From: VRUE01 sp036406595
GTDB lineage: Bacteria; Actinomycetota; Thermoleophilia; Solirubrobacterales; 70-9
Reading direction: 5' to 3'
Assembly (NCBI GenBank): GCA_036406595.1
Contig: DASXAR010000073.1
Coordinates: forward strand, 1-23,420
DNA length: 23,420 bases
The position numbers and the translations under genes were made by a program. The notes under the pieces were generated by a model. It made no database searches. It saw only the letters and a program-made list of their open reading frames with translations, and was not told the DNA's origin. Positions within the stretch are counted from its first letter, which is position 1; the number at the start of each line of letters is the position of its first letter. This document shows positions 7,502 to 15,038 of this stretch, piece by piece.

Positions 7502-8452
7502 CTAGGGAATGCCGACCTCGGTGAAGATCGCCCGGTGGTCGGTATCCGCGACGTCCTCGAGCTGATAGTCGAGAACTTCGAGACGGCTGTCGACCAGGAC
7601 GTGGTCGATCGTGATCACGGGCGGCACCGTCCGCCCCGCCGGCCAGGTCGGCTCGAGGCCCATTCCCGTCGAGTCGCCCGCGTCGGTGTAGCCGCGATCG
7701 AGCACCGAGCGCAGCTCGGCGTGATCGAGGGTCGCGTTGAAATCGCCGGCAAGCAGCCACGGCGCTCCGGCGCCGGCGGAGGGAAGGCTTTCGAGCCCAT
7801 GGCGCCACTGGGCGGCGTCCACCGTCGGCGGCACGGGGTGGACGCAGATCACCCGGATCGGATCGCCGTCCCCGAGGCGCAGCAGCGCGCGCGGCATGCG
7901 AAAGCGAAACGACGGCTTGTCAGCGCCGCTGATCTTGCGAAGGGGCAGGCTCGAGTAGAGGCCGGCGCCGCTTGCCTGCTCGCGCACCGAGAGGACCGCA
8001 TGGGGGAGCCTCCGCGACAGCCCTTCCCTGCGAAGCGCCTCGGCGAACTCCGGGGTCAGCTCCTGCACGCTGAGCAGCTGGGGATGAAGGCGGTCTACCA
8101 GGGCCACGACCGACTCGGGGTCAGCCTTGCCGCGGTGGATGTTGGTCGAGAGCACCCGCAGGACGGGCTCGCCCGGCGCCGCCGCATGCGCGCCTCCCAG
8201 CGCCCTCGGCAGGACGGCCGCGACGAGGCAGACTGAGGCGGTCAGCGCCACAAGCGCGGCGGGCCAGTTTGCGAAGGCGACGGCAACCCCGACCACGAAG
8301 ACGCTGGCAAGTGCCACATAGGGGGTGAAGGCAAGCGCGGCGCTGAGCGAATGCCCCCCCTCCACGCCGAGCACCCTGACCAGCGCCCAGGCCGCGACCG
8401 CGCCCACCGGCAGCCAGATGGCCCAATAGCGCCCCGCCCCAGAACGCGCCAT
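7502..8452 (-). CDS. Membrane-anchored endonuclease/exonuclease/phosphatase (EEP) family protein
   Basis: A 316-residue protein with three hydrophobic helices at the N-terminus (about 9-28, 37-58 and 60-82) and an EEP (DNase I/sphingomyelinase-like) hydrolase domain from about residue 95, probably outside the membrane. Catalytic and metal residues are all present: Asn104 in STNIHRG, Glu131 in VQELTPE, His205 in CVHPVPP, Asp237 and Asn239 in GDFNATLDH, Asp283 in IDHVLV and His306 in TDHRAIF. Such proteins cleave phosphodiesters in nucleic acids, phospholipids or inositol phosphates; membrane anchoring makes an extracytoplasmic nuclease or phospholipase-like role plausible, but the substrate is unknown. 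The start ATG 8452 follows the upstream gene's TGA after a single base (TGACATG), so translation is probably coupled. It is the last gene of the unit starting with the PAP2 phosphatase. Confidence 0.85.
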   Translation of the reverse strand: MARSGAGRYWAIWLPVGAVAAWALVRVLGVEGGHSLSAALAFTPYVALASVFVVGVAVAFANWPAALVALTASVCLVAAVLPRALGGAHAAAPGEPVLRVLSTNIHRGKADPESVVALVDRLHPQLLSVQELTPEFAEALRREGLSRRLPHAVLSVREQASGAGLYSSLPLRKISGADKPSFRFRMPRALLRLGDGDPIRVICVHPVPPTVDAAQWRHGLESLPSAGAGAPWLLAGDFNATLDHAELRSVLDRGYTDAGDSTGMGLEPTWPAGRTVPPVITIDHVLVDSRLEVLDYQLEDVADTDHRAIFTEVGIP

Positions 8453-8453
8453 G

Positions 8454-9443
8454 TCAGCCGTCGGGGTAGGGCTGGATCGGGATGCCGTGGTCGGTCTCGC
8501 GCATGCCCAGCTCGTAGGCGGCGCCTCCGGGCAGGCTGAGGGTCCGGGCGGGTTGGGCGGGCCGTTCAACGGTCAGCTCGAGATCGGCCACCGAGCAATT
8601 GACCGTGTTGTGCTCGGGCCCCTTCGGATCGGCGTAGACCCAGCCGACGAAGTCCTTTTTCGGAGCGGCGACCCTCCCTCGGACGACCAGGTCCTTACCG
8701 GCGAGGACGAAGGAGCACGCGGTCGGAGCATCCTCGACCGAGGCCGATCGGATCTCGCCGAAGCCGCCGAGGCGATGTTCCTCCCCGTCGATCGCGAGCA
8801 TCCCCGACGGTATCCAGGGCGTCGTCCATGGCCCGAGGACGATCCTCGCGGCACCGGCGTCGAAGTAGGCATCGGGCTCGTCTTCGAAGCCGGTGCCCTC
8901 GAGCCAGACCCAGCGCTCCGCGTGCTCGCTGCCCCAGTTGTGGCCGATCATCCCCGGCCAGGCCCCGAGCTCGATCTCCTCGCCGTCGACCAGGAGCCGG
9001 CCGTGGAAACGGGCGCTCGGGTAGGGAGCGACGAACTTGGTGCGCGGGACCGGCGCCTCGTAGAGCCACTCGGCGGGGAGGTACCTGCAGGGCGCCGCGT
9101 CACCGCCGAACTCGATCGTCCAGGAGGCCTGGAGGGAATCGGTCTCGATCCCTCCCTCGGCGCGTCCGGGGCCGATCTCGGCAGTTCCGACGCGCAGCCA
9201 TGAGCCGGCGGGCGCGGAGACCTCGCTCGCCGGCAGGGTCAGCTTGGTCGCCCGCGGTGCCTCGGAGTCGCGATCGAAGAGGACGAACCAGATCGAGCCG
9301 GTCGGGTCGGCCCCCGGCCGCTTGTGGACGGTGTGGCGGATCCAGATGCCGCGGCCGCCTCCGGGACGGCAGGCCTTGACGTAGAAGCTCTCGTAGTGGC
9401 CGCGCTTTCGTGCGACGTCCGGGTAGCGAGCCCTTTCCTCCAT
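8454..9443 (-). CDS. CrtC/AttH-like (lipocalin-fold, tocopherol-cyclase-like) protein
   Basis: A 329-residue soluble protein without signal peptide. The most telling segment is WPGMIGHNWGSEHAERWVWL near residue 165-185. A 'G.HNWG....W.W' motif between two beta-rich halves is typical of the CrtC/AttH and tocopherol-cyclase-like lipocalin proteins, some of which hydrate or cyclise isoprenoid chains. The remainder is beta-rich with many Trp and acidic residues and two repeated halves, as expected for a double lipocalin barrel. The specific reaction is not known, and many actinobacterial homologues are simply hypothetical. It lies 9 bp after ychF and is followed immediately by the EEP gene. I am sure of the gene, and only moderately sure of the fold assignment. 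Confidence 0.7.
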   Translation of the reverse strand: MEERARYPDVARKRGHYESFYVKACRPGGGRGIWIRHTVHKRPGADPTGSIWFVLFDRDSEAPRATKLTLPASEVSAPAGSWLRVGTAEIGPGRAEGGIETDSLQASWTIEFGGDAAPCRYLPAEWLYEAPVPRTKFVAPYPSARFHGRLLVDGEEIELGAWPGMIGHNWGSEHAERWVWLEGTGFEDEPDAYFDAGAARIVLGPWTTPWIPSGMLAIDGEEHRLGGFGEIRSASVEDAPTACSFVLAGKDLVVRGRVAAPKKDFVGWVYADPKGPEHNTVNCSVADLELTVERPAQPARTLSLPGGAAYELGMRETDHGIPIQPYPDG

Positions 9444-9452
9444 CCGCAGAAC

Positions 9453-10526
9453 CTAGACCTTGATGGTGATCACGTCACCATCCTCGACGACGTAATCGCG
9501 ACCCTCGATGCGGAGCAGGCCCGCGTCGCGTCCCGCCGAGTAGCCCCCGCAGTCGACCAACTGCCGCCATCCGATCACCTCCGCTTTCACGAACGCCTCC
9601 TGGATCTCGGTGTGGATCGTCGCCGCCGCCTCCCAGGCGGTCGCCCCGCGCCGCAGCGGCCGGGCGACCGCTTCCTTTCCCTCCCCCGCGGTGAAGAAGG
9701 TGATCAGCTCGAGCAGCTCGTAGGCGCCGCGGACGAGCCGGTCGAGGCCCGATCCCTCGACCCCGTAGGACTCGCGCATCTCCGCCGCCTCGGCCGGATC
9801 GAGCTCCGCCAGCTCGCCCTCGATCCTCGCGCTGACGGCGACCAGCCCCGCGCCGATCGACCTGGCGTGGTCCGCGACCGCGGCCGGTGCCTCGGCGTCG
9901 CCCTCGTCGACGTTGGCGACATAGAGGATCGGCTTCGTCGTCAGGGCCTGCAGGTTGCGCGCCGCCTCCGGAGCCGCCTCCGGCACGGCGACCGAGCGCG
10001 CCGGCCGCCCGGCGGCGAGCTCGTCGCGGACGGCCTCGAGCCAGCCCTGCTCGGCGATCGCCTCGGGGTCCCCCGACTTCGCCTGCTTCGAGACTCGGCC
10101 AAGCCGCCGCTCCACCTGCTCGTAGTCGGCCAGGGTGAGCTCGGTCTCGATCGTCTCGATGTCGGCGATCGGGTCGACCCTGCCGTCGGGATGCGGCACA
10201 CCGGAGTCGGCGTGACAGCGGACGACGTGGCAGATCACGTCAGTCTCGCGGATCGAGGCGAGGAACCGGTTGCCGAGCCCCTCCCCCTCCGAGGCACCCT
10301 TGACCAGACCGGCGATGTCATGGAAGGAGATCGTCGCCGCCACCAGCTCCGAGCTGCCGACCGTCCTCCCGACCTGCTCGAGACGCTCGTCGGGGACCTG
10401 GGCGATCGCGACGTTCGGCTCGATCGTCGTGAAGGGGTAGTCGCCGGTCTGCGCGCCTCCCTTGGTCAACGCGTTGAAGAGCGTCGACTTGCCCGCATTG
10501 GGCAGTCCGACTATCCCGACTTTCAC
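9453..10526 (-). CDS. ychF: Redox-regulated ATPase YchF (Obg-like)
   Basis: A 357-residue protein matching the universal YchF/OLA1 P-loop ATPase, a ribosome-associated TRAFAC-class enzyme. It contains G1 GLPNAGKST (7-15), the TT-containing switch region YPFTTIEPN, G3 DIAGLVKGA, the G4-like NVDE (YVANVDEGD) that accounts for ATP rather than GTP preference, and a C-terminal TGS domain (FTAGEGKEAVARPLRRG... then VEDGDVITIKV). A helical coiled-coil insert lies between G3 and G4 (ETIETELTLADYEQVERRL). The ATG at 10526 overlaps the TGA of the upstream PAP2 gene by four bases (ATGA), so the two are translationally coupled. YchF negatively affects oxidative-stress responses in other bacteria; nothing in this sequence shows that directly. 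Length and motifs are normal. Confidence 0.95.
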   Translation of the reverse strand: MKVGIVGLPNAGKSTLFNALTKGGAQTGDYPFTTIEPNVAIAQVPDERLEQVGRTVGSSELVAATISFHDIAGLVKGASEGEGLGNRFLASIRETDVICHVVRCHADSGVPHPDGRVDPIADIETIETELTLADYEQVERRLGRVSKQAKSGDPEAIAEQGWLEAVRDELAAGRPARSVAVPEAAPEAARNLQALTTKPILYVANVDEGDAEAPAAVADHARSIGAGLVAVSARIEGELAELDPAEAAEMRESYGVEGSGLDRLVRGAYELLELITFFTAGEGKEAVARPLRRGATAWEAAATIHTEIQEAFVKAEVIGWRQLVDCGGYSAGRDAGLLRIEGRDYVVEDGDVITIKV

Positions 10527-11023
10527 AGCGACAGGGGGACGAGGAGCCCGAGGATGACGCCGATGACGGCGCCGGCGAGGACGTCGGAGGGATAGTGCAT
10601 GCCGAGGTAGGGGCGGCCGAGGGCGAGGGCGAGGGCCAGTAGGAAGGCGAGGGCGCCGAGCGGCTCGACACGGGTCATCGCCGTCGCCACCGCGAAGGAG
10701 GAGGTGGCGTGCGCCGAGGGAAAGCTGAGCGAGCTGGGGGCGCCGCCGAGCGGCGGCAGGCCCTCAAGCACCGGACGCGGCCGCCGCACGAGGAGCTTCA
10801 CCGCGTAGTTGAGCCCGATCGCGAGCGGGCCCAGCGCGGCGCAGATCAGCCAAGCCTCTCGATTCGAGGGGTCGACAAGGGCCAGCAGGAGGCCGAGCGC
10901 CGCCCAGATCGCCCCGTGGTTGCCGAGCCTTCCCAGGGCCCGGGCCGCGTTCTCGATCGCGGGAGCGTGCCCGCGGGTGCGCATCGCGCGCATCATTCTC
11001 AGGTCGAGAGTCTCCTTCGGCAT
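10523..11023 (-). CDS. PAP2-family membrane phosphatase
   Basis: A 166-residue integral membrane protein with about five hydrophobic helices and the three-part PAP2 acid-phosphatase signature: KLLVRRPRP, then PSAHATSSF and RPYLGMHYPSDVLAG. These give the conserved Lys/Arg, His and Asp of the active site. Family members dephosphorylate lipid phosphates such as undecaprenyl pyrophosphate or phosphatidic acid at the membrane. The ATG at 11023 starts MPKETLDL; the longer open frame upstream overlaps the divergent BtrH-like gene and is not coding. It heads the four-gene unit PAP2, ychF, CrtC/AttH-like, EEP. The membrane phosphatase at one end and the membrane EEP hydrolase at the other suggest envelope-lipid or isoprenoid-phosphate metabolism, but ychF in the middle shows that the unit is not a dedicated pathway. 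Confidence 0.88.
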   Translation of the reverse strand: MPKETLDLRMMRAMRTRGHAPAIENAARALGRLGNHGAIWAALGLLLALVDPSNREAWLICAALGPLAIGLNYAVKLLVRRPRPVLEGLPPLGGAPSSLSFPSAHATSSFAVATAMTRVEPLGALAFLLALALALGRPYLGMHYPSDVLAGAVIGVILGLLVPLSL

Positions 11024-11047
11024 CGGCCCGGGAGAATATGGAGAACG
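11024..11047. promoter_or_regulatory. 24-bp divergent promoter region with facing -10 boxes
   Basis: Only 24 bp separate the divergent ATGs at 11023 (-) and 11048 (+). On the minus strand TATTCT (11033-11038) lies 9 nt before the PAP2 start. On the plus strand GAGAAT (11032-11037) overlaps it almost completely, with GGAG (11041 region) as ribosome-binding site for the BtrH-like gene. Each -35 region must lie inside the opposite gene, so the two promoters would compete for polymerase. Confidence 0.4.
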
Positions 11048-12016
11048 ATGACCTTCGTCCCCGGCTACCGCCACGTCCCTGGACATCACTGCGGCTCGAC
11101 CGCTCTGCGCAACCTGCTCTCCTTCCACGGAATCGAGATCAGCGAGGAGATGGCCTTCGGCCTCGGGGCGGGCGCCTGCTTCTACTACGTGACGATCGAG
11201 GACGCCTCGCCGACGCGCTGGTTCAACGGCCGCACCGCGCGCCTCGAGGAGAACTTCGACGAGCTGGTCGGTGGGGCGCTCCACCTGCGGATTTTCGAGC
11301 CGGGCGACGGCGACGCCTGGGATGCGGCTCGATCGGAGGTCGATGCCGGCCGGCCGGTCCTCCTCCTCACCGACCTCTACCACCTGGACCACTACGGGAA
11401 GTCCGCCCACTTCCCGGGGCACGCCGTGGTGCTGGCGGGCTACGACGAGGACCGGGCGTTTCTCTCGGACACCGGCTTCGAGGAGCTGCAGACGACGGCC
11501 CTCGAGAACCTCGACCGGGCCCGACACAGCAGCCACCCCGCCTACCCCCTCTCGGGCCACATGTTCACGGTCTCCGGCTCCCCGCAGGAGCGGCAGATCC
11601 GCGAGGCGATCCCGGCCGCGATCGAGCGGGCGGCGAGGGCGATGGTCGAGCCCGAGTTCAGGCAGTTCTCCGGCCTCGATGCGGTCGAGCGCCTCGCCGC
11701 GGAGGCGGGCTCATGGCCAGAGGTCGCCGAGGACTGGCAGTGGTGCGCACGGTTCGGCTACCAGGTGATCGAGCGGCGCGGGACCGGAGGGGGCGCCTTC
11801 CGCCTCATGTACTCGCGCTTCCTGGCGGAGGCGGGGCGGCCCGAGGCAACGATTGCCGCAGAGGCGGCTGCTCGCTGGACGGACCTTGCCGCGGCCTTCC
11901 GCGCGGCGAGCGAGAGAGACGATCCCGAGCCGGGAGTGTGGCGGCGAATCGACCAAGCGTCCGGGGCGGTCTTCGAGGCCGAGCGACGCCTCTGGACCTC
12001 GCTGGCCGAGATTTGA
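11048..12016 (+). CDS. BtrH N-terminal domain (DUF4872-type) cysteine acyltransferase/peptidase-like protein
   Basis: A 322-residue cytosolic protein resembling the BtrH family. BtrH moves an acyl group from an acyl carrier protein onto ribostamycin in butirosin synthesis and uses a papain/C39-like fold. The catalytic set is visible: Cys15 in PGHHCGSTALRNLL, His125 in FPGHAVVLAGYDED and Asp141 in FLSDTGFEE. The C-terminal half (about 190-322) is helical and matches the domain usually fused to BtrH-N. No acyl carrier protein, aminoglycoside gene or other biosynthetic gene is nearby, so it may instead act as an acyltransferase, amidase or peptidase on a house substrate. It starts at ATG 11048 with GGAG 5 nt upstream. 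The downstream secreted-protein gene begins 98 bp later with its own ribosome-binding site. Confidence 0.8.
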   Translation: MTFVPGYRHVPGHHCGSTALRNLLSFHGIEISEEMAFGLGAGACFYYVTIEDASPTRWFNGRTARLEENFDELVGGALHLRIFEPGDGDAWDAARSEVDAGRPVLLLTDLYHLDHYGKSAHFPGHAVVLAGYDEDRAFLSDTGFEELQTTALENLDRARHSSHPAYPLSGHMFTVSGSPQERQIREAIPAAIERAARAMVEPEFRQFSGLDAVERLAAEAGSWPEVAEDWQWCARFGYQVIERRGTGGGAFRLMYSRFLAEAGRPEATIAAEAAARWTDLAAAFRAASERDDPEPGVWRRIDQASGAVFEAERRLWTSLAEI

Positions 12017-12068
12017 CCCAAACCCAGGGCGCAACCTCGGAGGGGGTTACGGTTTCCAGGTACAGAAG

Positions 12069-12082
12069 GCGGGTACCCCCGC
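12069..12082. repeat. Short GC hairpin in the leader of the four-module protein gene
   Basis: GCGGG, loop TACC, CCCGC, containing a GGGTACCC palindrome, about 35 nt before the ATG at 12115. It is followed by a CTTTTTGAGGAG stretch in which GAGGAG (12103-12108) is the ribosome-binding site. The surrounding 98 bp hold no clear -35/-10 pair and nothing I can match to a riboswitch. Confidence 0.35.
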
Positions 12083-12114
12083 AATGGAAAGGCCGTCTTT
12101 TTGAGGAGAGTCGA

Positions 12115-14991
12115 ATGACCAAAGCACGTCGCCTCGGGCTGCTCACGTCCGTCGTTGCCCTTTTCGTTTTTGCGCTGGGTTCATCGCCTGCCCGCGCCGC
12201 ATTCGGCTTCGCCGAATGGGAAGCCGTGACGTGCAAAGAAAACGTCGACGTCCCCGCCGCGATCGGGCCACCCGGGCTGGTCGGCGCGTTCCCGCTGGAC
12301 GACGACCCGGCAGAAGAACAGTGCAACAAAGAAACCCCGACGAAGTGGTTCACCCAGGCGACCGGCCATCCGAACTTCGGCATCACCGACTTCACCCTCA
12401 ACACGCTTCAGGCGGACAAATTCAAAGGCTTCCCGGACGGCTTCGTCAAAGACCTCGTCGTCGACACGCCGGAAGGCCTCGGCGTCAACCCCGAGGCGAC
12501 GCCGGTCAAGTGCACCCCGGAAGAACTCGAAGCCGAACCGACCCCGACCTGCAGCCCGGCCTCGATCGTCGGCTTCAACTACCTGACGGTGGCCGCCCAG
12601 GGCCCCCCCTGCGAAGCGCCGGTGCCGAACGTCTGCCTGAACGCGCGGGTCAAATTGCCGGTCTACAACCTGGTCCCCTTCCAGGGAGTGCCCTCGATGG
12701 TCGGCTTCCCGACCAGCGACCCGGGAAACCCCACGTTCATCGTCGGAGACCTCGACCCCTCCGACCAGCACGTCCGATTCAGCATCTCGGACATCCACGC
12801 ACCTGACGGCACCACCGAACACCCGCCGATCATCGGCTCCCGCCTCGTCTTCAACGGCCAGGCGGGCAACGGCACCTATCTGACCATGCCGAGCAACTGC
12901 GCCGGCGGGCAGACGACGACGATCTTCGGCGACTCCTACCCGAACCCGTTCCCGAGCGGCGAAGAAGAATCCGACGAAGCATCATTCACCACCGAAGTCG
13001 GCGCCGACGAATGCGATTCGGCGCCCTTCGAACCGTCGGTCGAGACGAGCTCCGGTGGTACAACCGACTCCCCCGAGACGACGACCGTTGACGTCAAAAT
13101 CCCGCAACTCGAACCGGGGGTCCGGGCGCAGTCCCACCTGCTGACGTCGAAGGTGCAGCTTCCGAACGGCACCTCGATCAACCCGTCCACGGCCAACGGA
13201 CTGGTCGCCTGCACCGACGCCCAGTTCAAGAAAGGGACCGACGAACCGATCGACTGTCCCGCGGCCTCGATCATCGGGACCACCGACGTCGAAACCGCGG
13301 CCCTGCCCCCCGATTCGTTGCACGGGCACCTCTACGTCGCGCAACCGCTCAACAACGACCCGTCCTCCGGCAACCAGTTCCGGGTCTTCCTCAGCGTCGA
13401 ATCGGAGCGCTACGGGGTGAACGTGCGGCTGGTCGGCAACGTCTTCCCGAACCTCCAGACGGGTCAGCTGACCGTCCTTATCCCGGACAACCCGCAGGCG
13501 CCCTTCAACTCGTTCAAGGTGACCATCCCCGGCGGGCCACGGGGCAACCTCAGCTCCCCATTCACGTGCGGACCCCACACGACCACCGCGACATCCAACT
13601 CATGGTCGCGCCCGACCGAAGACGTGGTCGACACGTCCGATGTCACCCTCACGAACGCGCCGGGCGGCGGGCCCTGCCCGAACACGCTCGCGGAGCGCCC
13701 GTTCGCACCGGGCTTCTCGGGCGGGACGCGGAACCACCAGGCCGGCGCATACAGCGCGCTTGACGTTCACATCTCCCGCAACGACGGCAACCAGGAGCTG
13801 AAGCGGGTCGATGTGAACCTGCCGGTCGGACTGCTGGCGAGCCTGCGCGGGGTCGAATACTGCCCGGAGGACAGGATCGCTGCGGCGGCCGGAAGCTCGG
13901 GCGCCGACCAGCTCGCCAACCCGAGCTGCCCGGCGAGCAGTTTGATCGGCACGGTCAGCACCAGCGCCGGGACCGGTTCCGCGCCGTTCCGCACAGACAA
14001 CGGCCGTGCCTACCTCGCCGGGCCGTACAAGGGCGCTCCGATCAGCATCGTGATCGTCACTCCCGCCGTTGCCGGGCCATTTGACCTCGGCACGGTGGTG
14101 ATCCGCACGGCCGCGAACGTCAACCCGGAAACGACCCAGGTCCACGCCGTGTCCGACGCCATTCCCGACGTCTTCGGCGGGGTCCGGCTCGACATCCGCG
14201 CGATCGACGTCGCGCTCGATCGGCAGAACTACATCGTCAACCCGACCAGCTGCCTCGAACAGACCTTCGGCGGCGAACTGTTCGGCGGCGGCGCCGACCC
14301 GGGCAACCCGGCGGCGTGGACCCAGTTCAACGCCGGCGTGCCGTTCGCGACGACGGACTGCAAGGCGCTGAAGTTCAAGCCGAAGTTCACAGCCAAGATC
14401 CTCGGCGGCAAGAAGCAGACCCGGCGGCGCGCCCACCCGAAGCTCAGGGCGATCCTCCAGGCGCGCAGGGGTGACGCGAACCTGAAGCGGGCGGCGTTCA
14501 TCCTGCCGAAGTCGACGATCCTCGACCAGGGCCATATCGGGACCATCTGCACGCGGGTTCAGCTTTCCGCCGGCAGCTGTCCCAAGAACTCGGTCTACGG
14601 TCACGCCGAAGCGACCTCGCCACTGATCGACGGCAAGCTGAAGGGACCGGTCTACTTGACCTCCTCGAACCACCAGCTGCCTGACCTGCTGGTCGACCTG
14701 CGCGGGCAGATCCCGGTCCGCCTGCGCGGCGTGATCAGCTCGGTGCACGGCCGCCTCAAGTCGGTGTTCCCGGCGGCTCCGGACGCTCCGGTGACCAAGT
14801 TCGTGCTGACGATGAAGAGCGGCAACAAGGGGCTCCTGGTCAACACGAAGTCCCTCTGCGGCAAGAAGCAATTCGCGAAGCTGCAGCTGACCGGGCAGAA
14901 CGGGCGCAAGCTCAAGAAGAAGAAGATGAAGCTGAGCATCAAGGCCTGCAAGAAGCACCACAAGAAGAAGAAGGGCAAGGGCAAGAAGTAG
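12115..14991 (+). CDS. Large secreted protein of four Cys-containing repeat modules with poly-Lys tail
   Basis: A 958-residue exported protein with no family I can name. A signal peptide ends at ARAA (about residue 29). The mature part is made of four related modules of about 220-235 residues. Each has a strand of the type 'v.LP.gl..n', a Cys 10-25 residues later, and then the marker CPxxSxxG or a close variant: CSPASIVG (146), CPAASIIG (381), CPASSLIG (605) and CPKNSVYG (822). After this come 'L.G..Yl' strands and a closing Cys (262, 485, 713, 915), the second and fourth as CG. The pattern suggests disulfide-stapled beta domains. The last 30 residues are almost all Lys/Gly/His, a strongly basic tail likely to hold the protein to wall polymers. 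GAGGAG lies 6 nt before the ATG. The first third uses AAA/GAA codons far more than the rest. It stands alone; its function is unknown and a surface or matrix role is inference. Confidence 0.88.
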   Translation: MTKARRLGLLTSVVALFVFALGSSPARAAFGFAEWEAVTCKENVDVPAAIGPPGLVGAFPLDDDPAEEQCNKETPTKWFTQATGHPNFGITDFTLNTLQADKFKGFPDGFVKDLVVDTPEGLGVNPEATPVKCTPEELEAEPTPTCSPASIVGFNYLTVAAQGPPCEAPVPNVCLNARVKLPVYNLVPFQGVPSMVGFPTSDPGNPTFIVGDLDPSDQHVRFSISDIHAPDGTTEHPPIIGSRLVFNGQAGNGTYLTMPSNCAGGQTTTIFGDSYPNPFPSGEEESDEASFTTEVGADECDSAPFEPSVETSSGGTTDSPETTTVDVKIPQLEPGVRAQSHLLTSKVQLPNGTSINPSTANGLVACTDAQFKKGTDEPIDCPAASIIGTTDVETAALPPDSLHGHLYVAQPLNNDPSSGNQFRVFLSVESERYGVNVRLVGNVFPNLQTGQLTVLIPDNPQAPFNSFKVTIPGGPRGNLSSPFTCGPHTTTATSNSWSRPTEDVVDTSDVTLTNAPGGGPCPNTLAERPFAPGFSGGTRNHQAGAYSALDVHISRNDGNQELKRVDVNLPVGLLASLRGVEYCPEDRIAAAAGSSGADQLANPSCPASSLIGTVSTSAGTGSAPFRTDNGRAYLAGPYKGAPISIVIVTPAVAGPFDLGTVVIRTAANVNPETTQVHAVSDAIPDVFGGVRLDIRAIDVALDRQNYIVNPTSCLEQTFGGELFGGGADPGNPAAWTQFNAGVPFATTDCKALKFKPKFTAKILGGKKQTRRRAHPKLRAILQARRGDANLKRAAFILPKSTILDQGHIGTICTRVQLSAGSCPKNSVYGHAEATSPLIDGKLKGPVYLTSSNHQLPDLLVDLRGQIPVRLRGVISSVHGRLKSVFPAAPDAPVTKFVLTMKSGNKGLLVNTKSLCGKKQFAKLQLTGQNGRKLKKKKMKLSIKACKKHHKKKKGKGKK

Positions 14992-14999
14992 CCCCGCGG

Positions 15000-15038
15000 G
15001 TCTCCTCCGCCATCCTCTGAGGGATGGCGGAGGGAGAC
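15000..15038. promoter_or_regulatory. Strong hairpin enclosing the nei start codon
   Basis: Arms 15004-15015 (CCTCCGCCATCC) and 15022-15033 (GGATGGCGGAGG) pair perfectly. Four further pairs on the outside form across a one-base bulge, giving about 16 bp in total. The nei ATG (15024-15026) lies inside the right arm and its weak GAGGG ribosome-binding site lies in the loop and stem. It starts 8 bp after the stop of the large secreted-protein gene. It may be a terminator for that gene, a structure that limits nei translation, or both. Confidence 0.6.

Noticed and set aside
9324..10595. 423-codon plus-strand frame over ychF
   Set aside because: It is an antisense shadow. YchF motifs on the minus strand are complete.
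11038..12114. N-terminal extension that would make the four-module protein 1317 residues
   Set aside because: It is an out-of-frame read of the BtrH-like gene. A good signal peptide and GAGGAG site mark the real start at 12115.
12017..12114. Possible riboswitch in the leader of the four-module gene
   Set aside because: I could not fit the 98 bases to any known riboswitch core. Only one short hairpin is present.
13600..14961. 453-codon minus-strand frame opposite the four-module gene
   Set aside because: Its Arg/Val/Asp-rich composition is typical of antisense reads in high-GC DNA, with no recognisable domain. The plus strand has a signal peptide and repeats.
14940..14991. Poly-Lys end of the four-module protein as a frameshift artefact
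   Set aside because: The Lys codons stay in frame with consistent AAG use and end in a normal TAG, and basic tails occur on the other secreted protein here.
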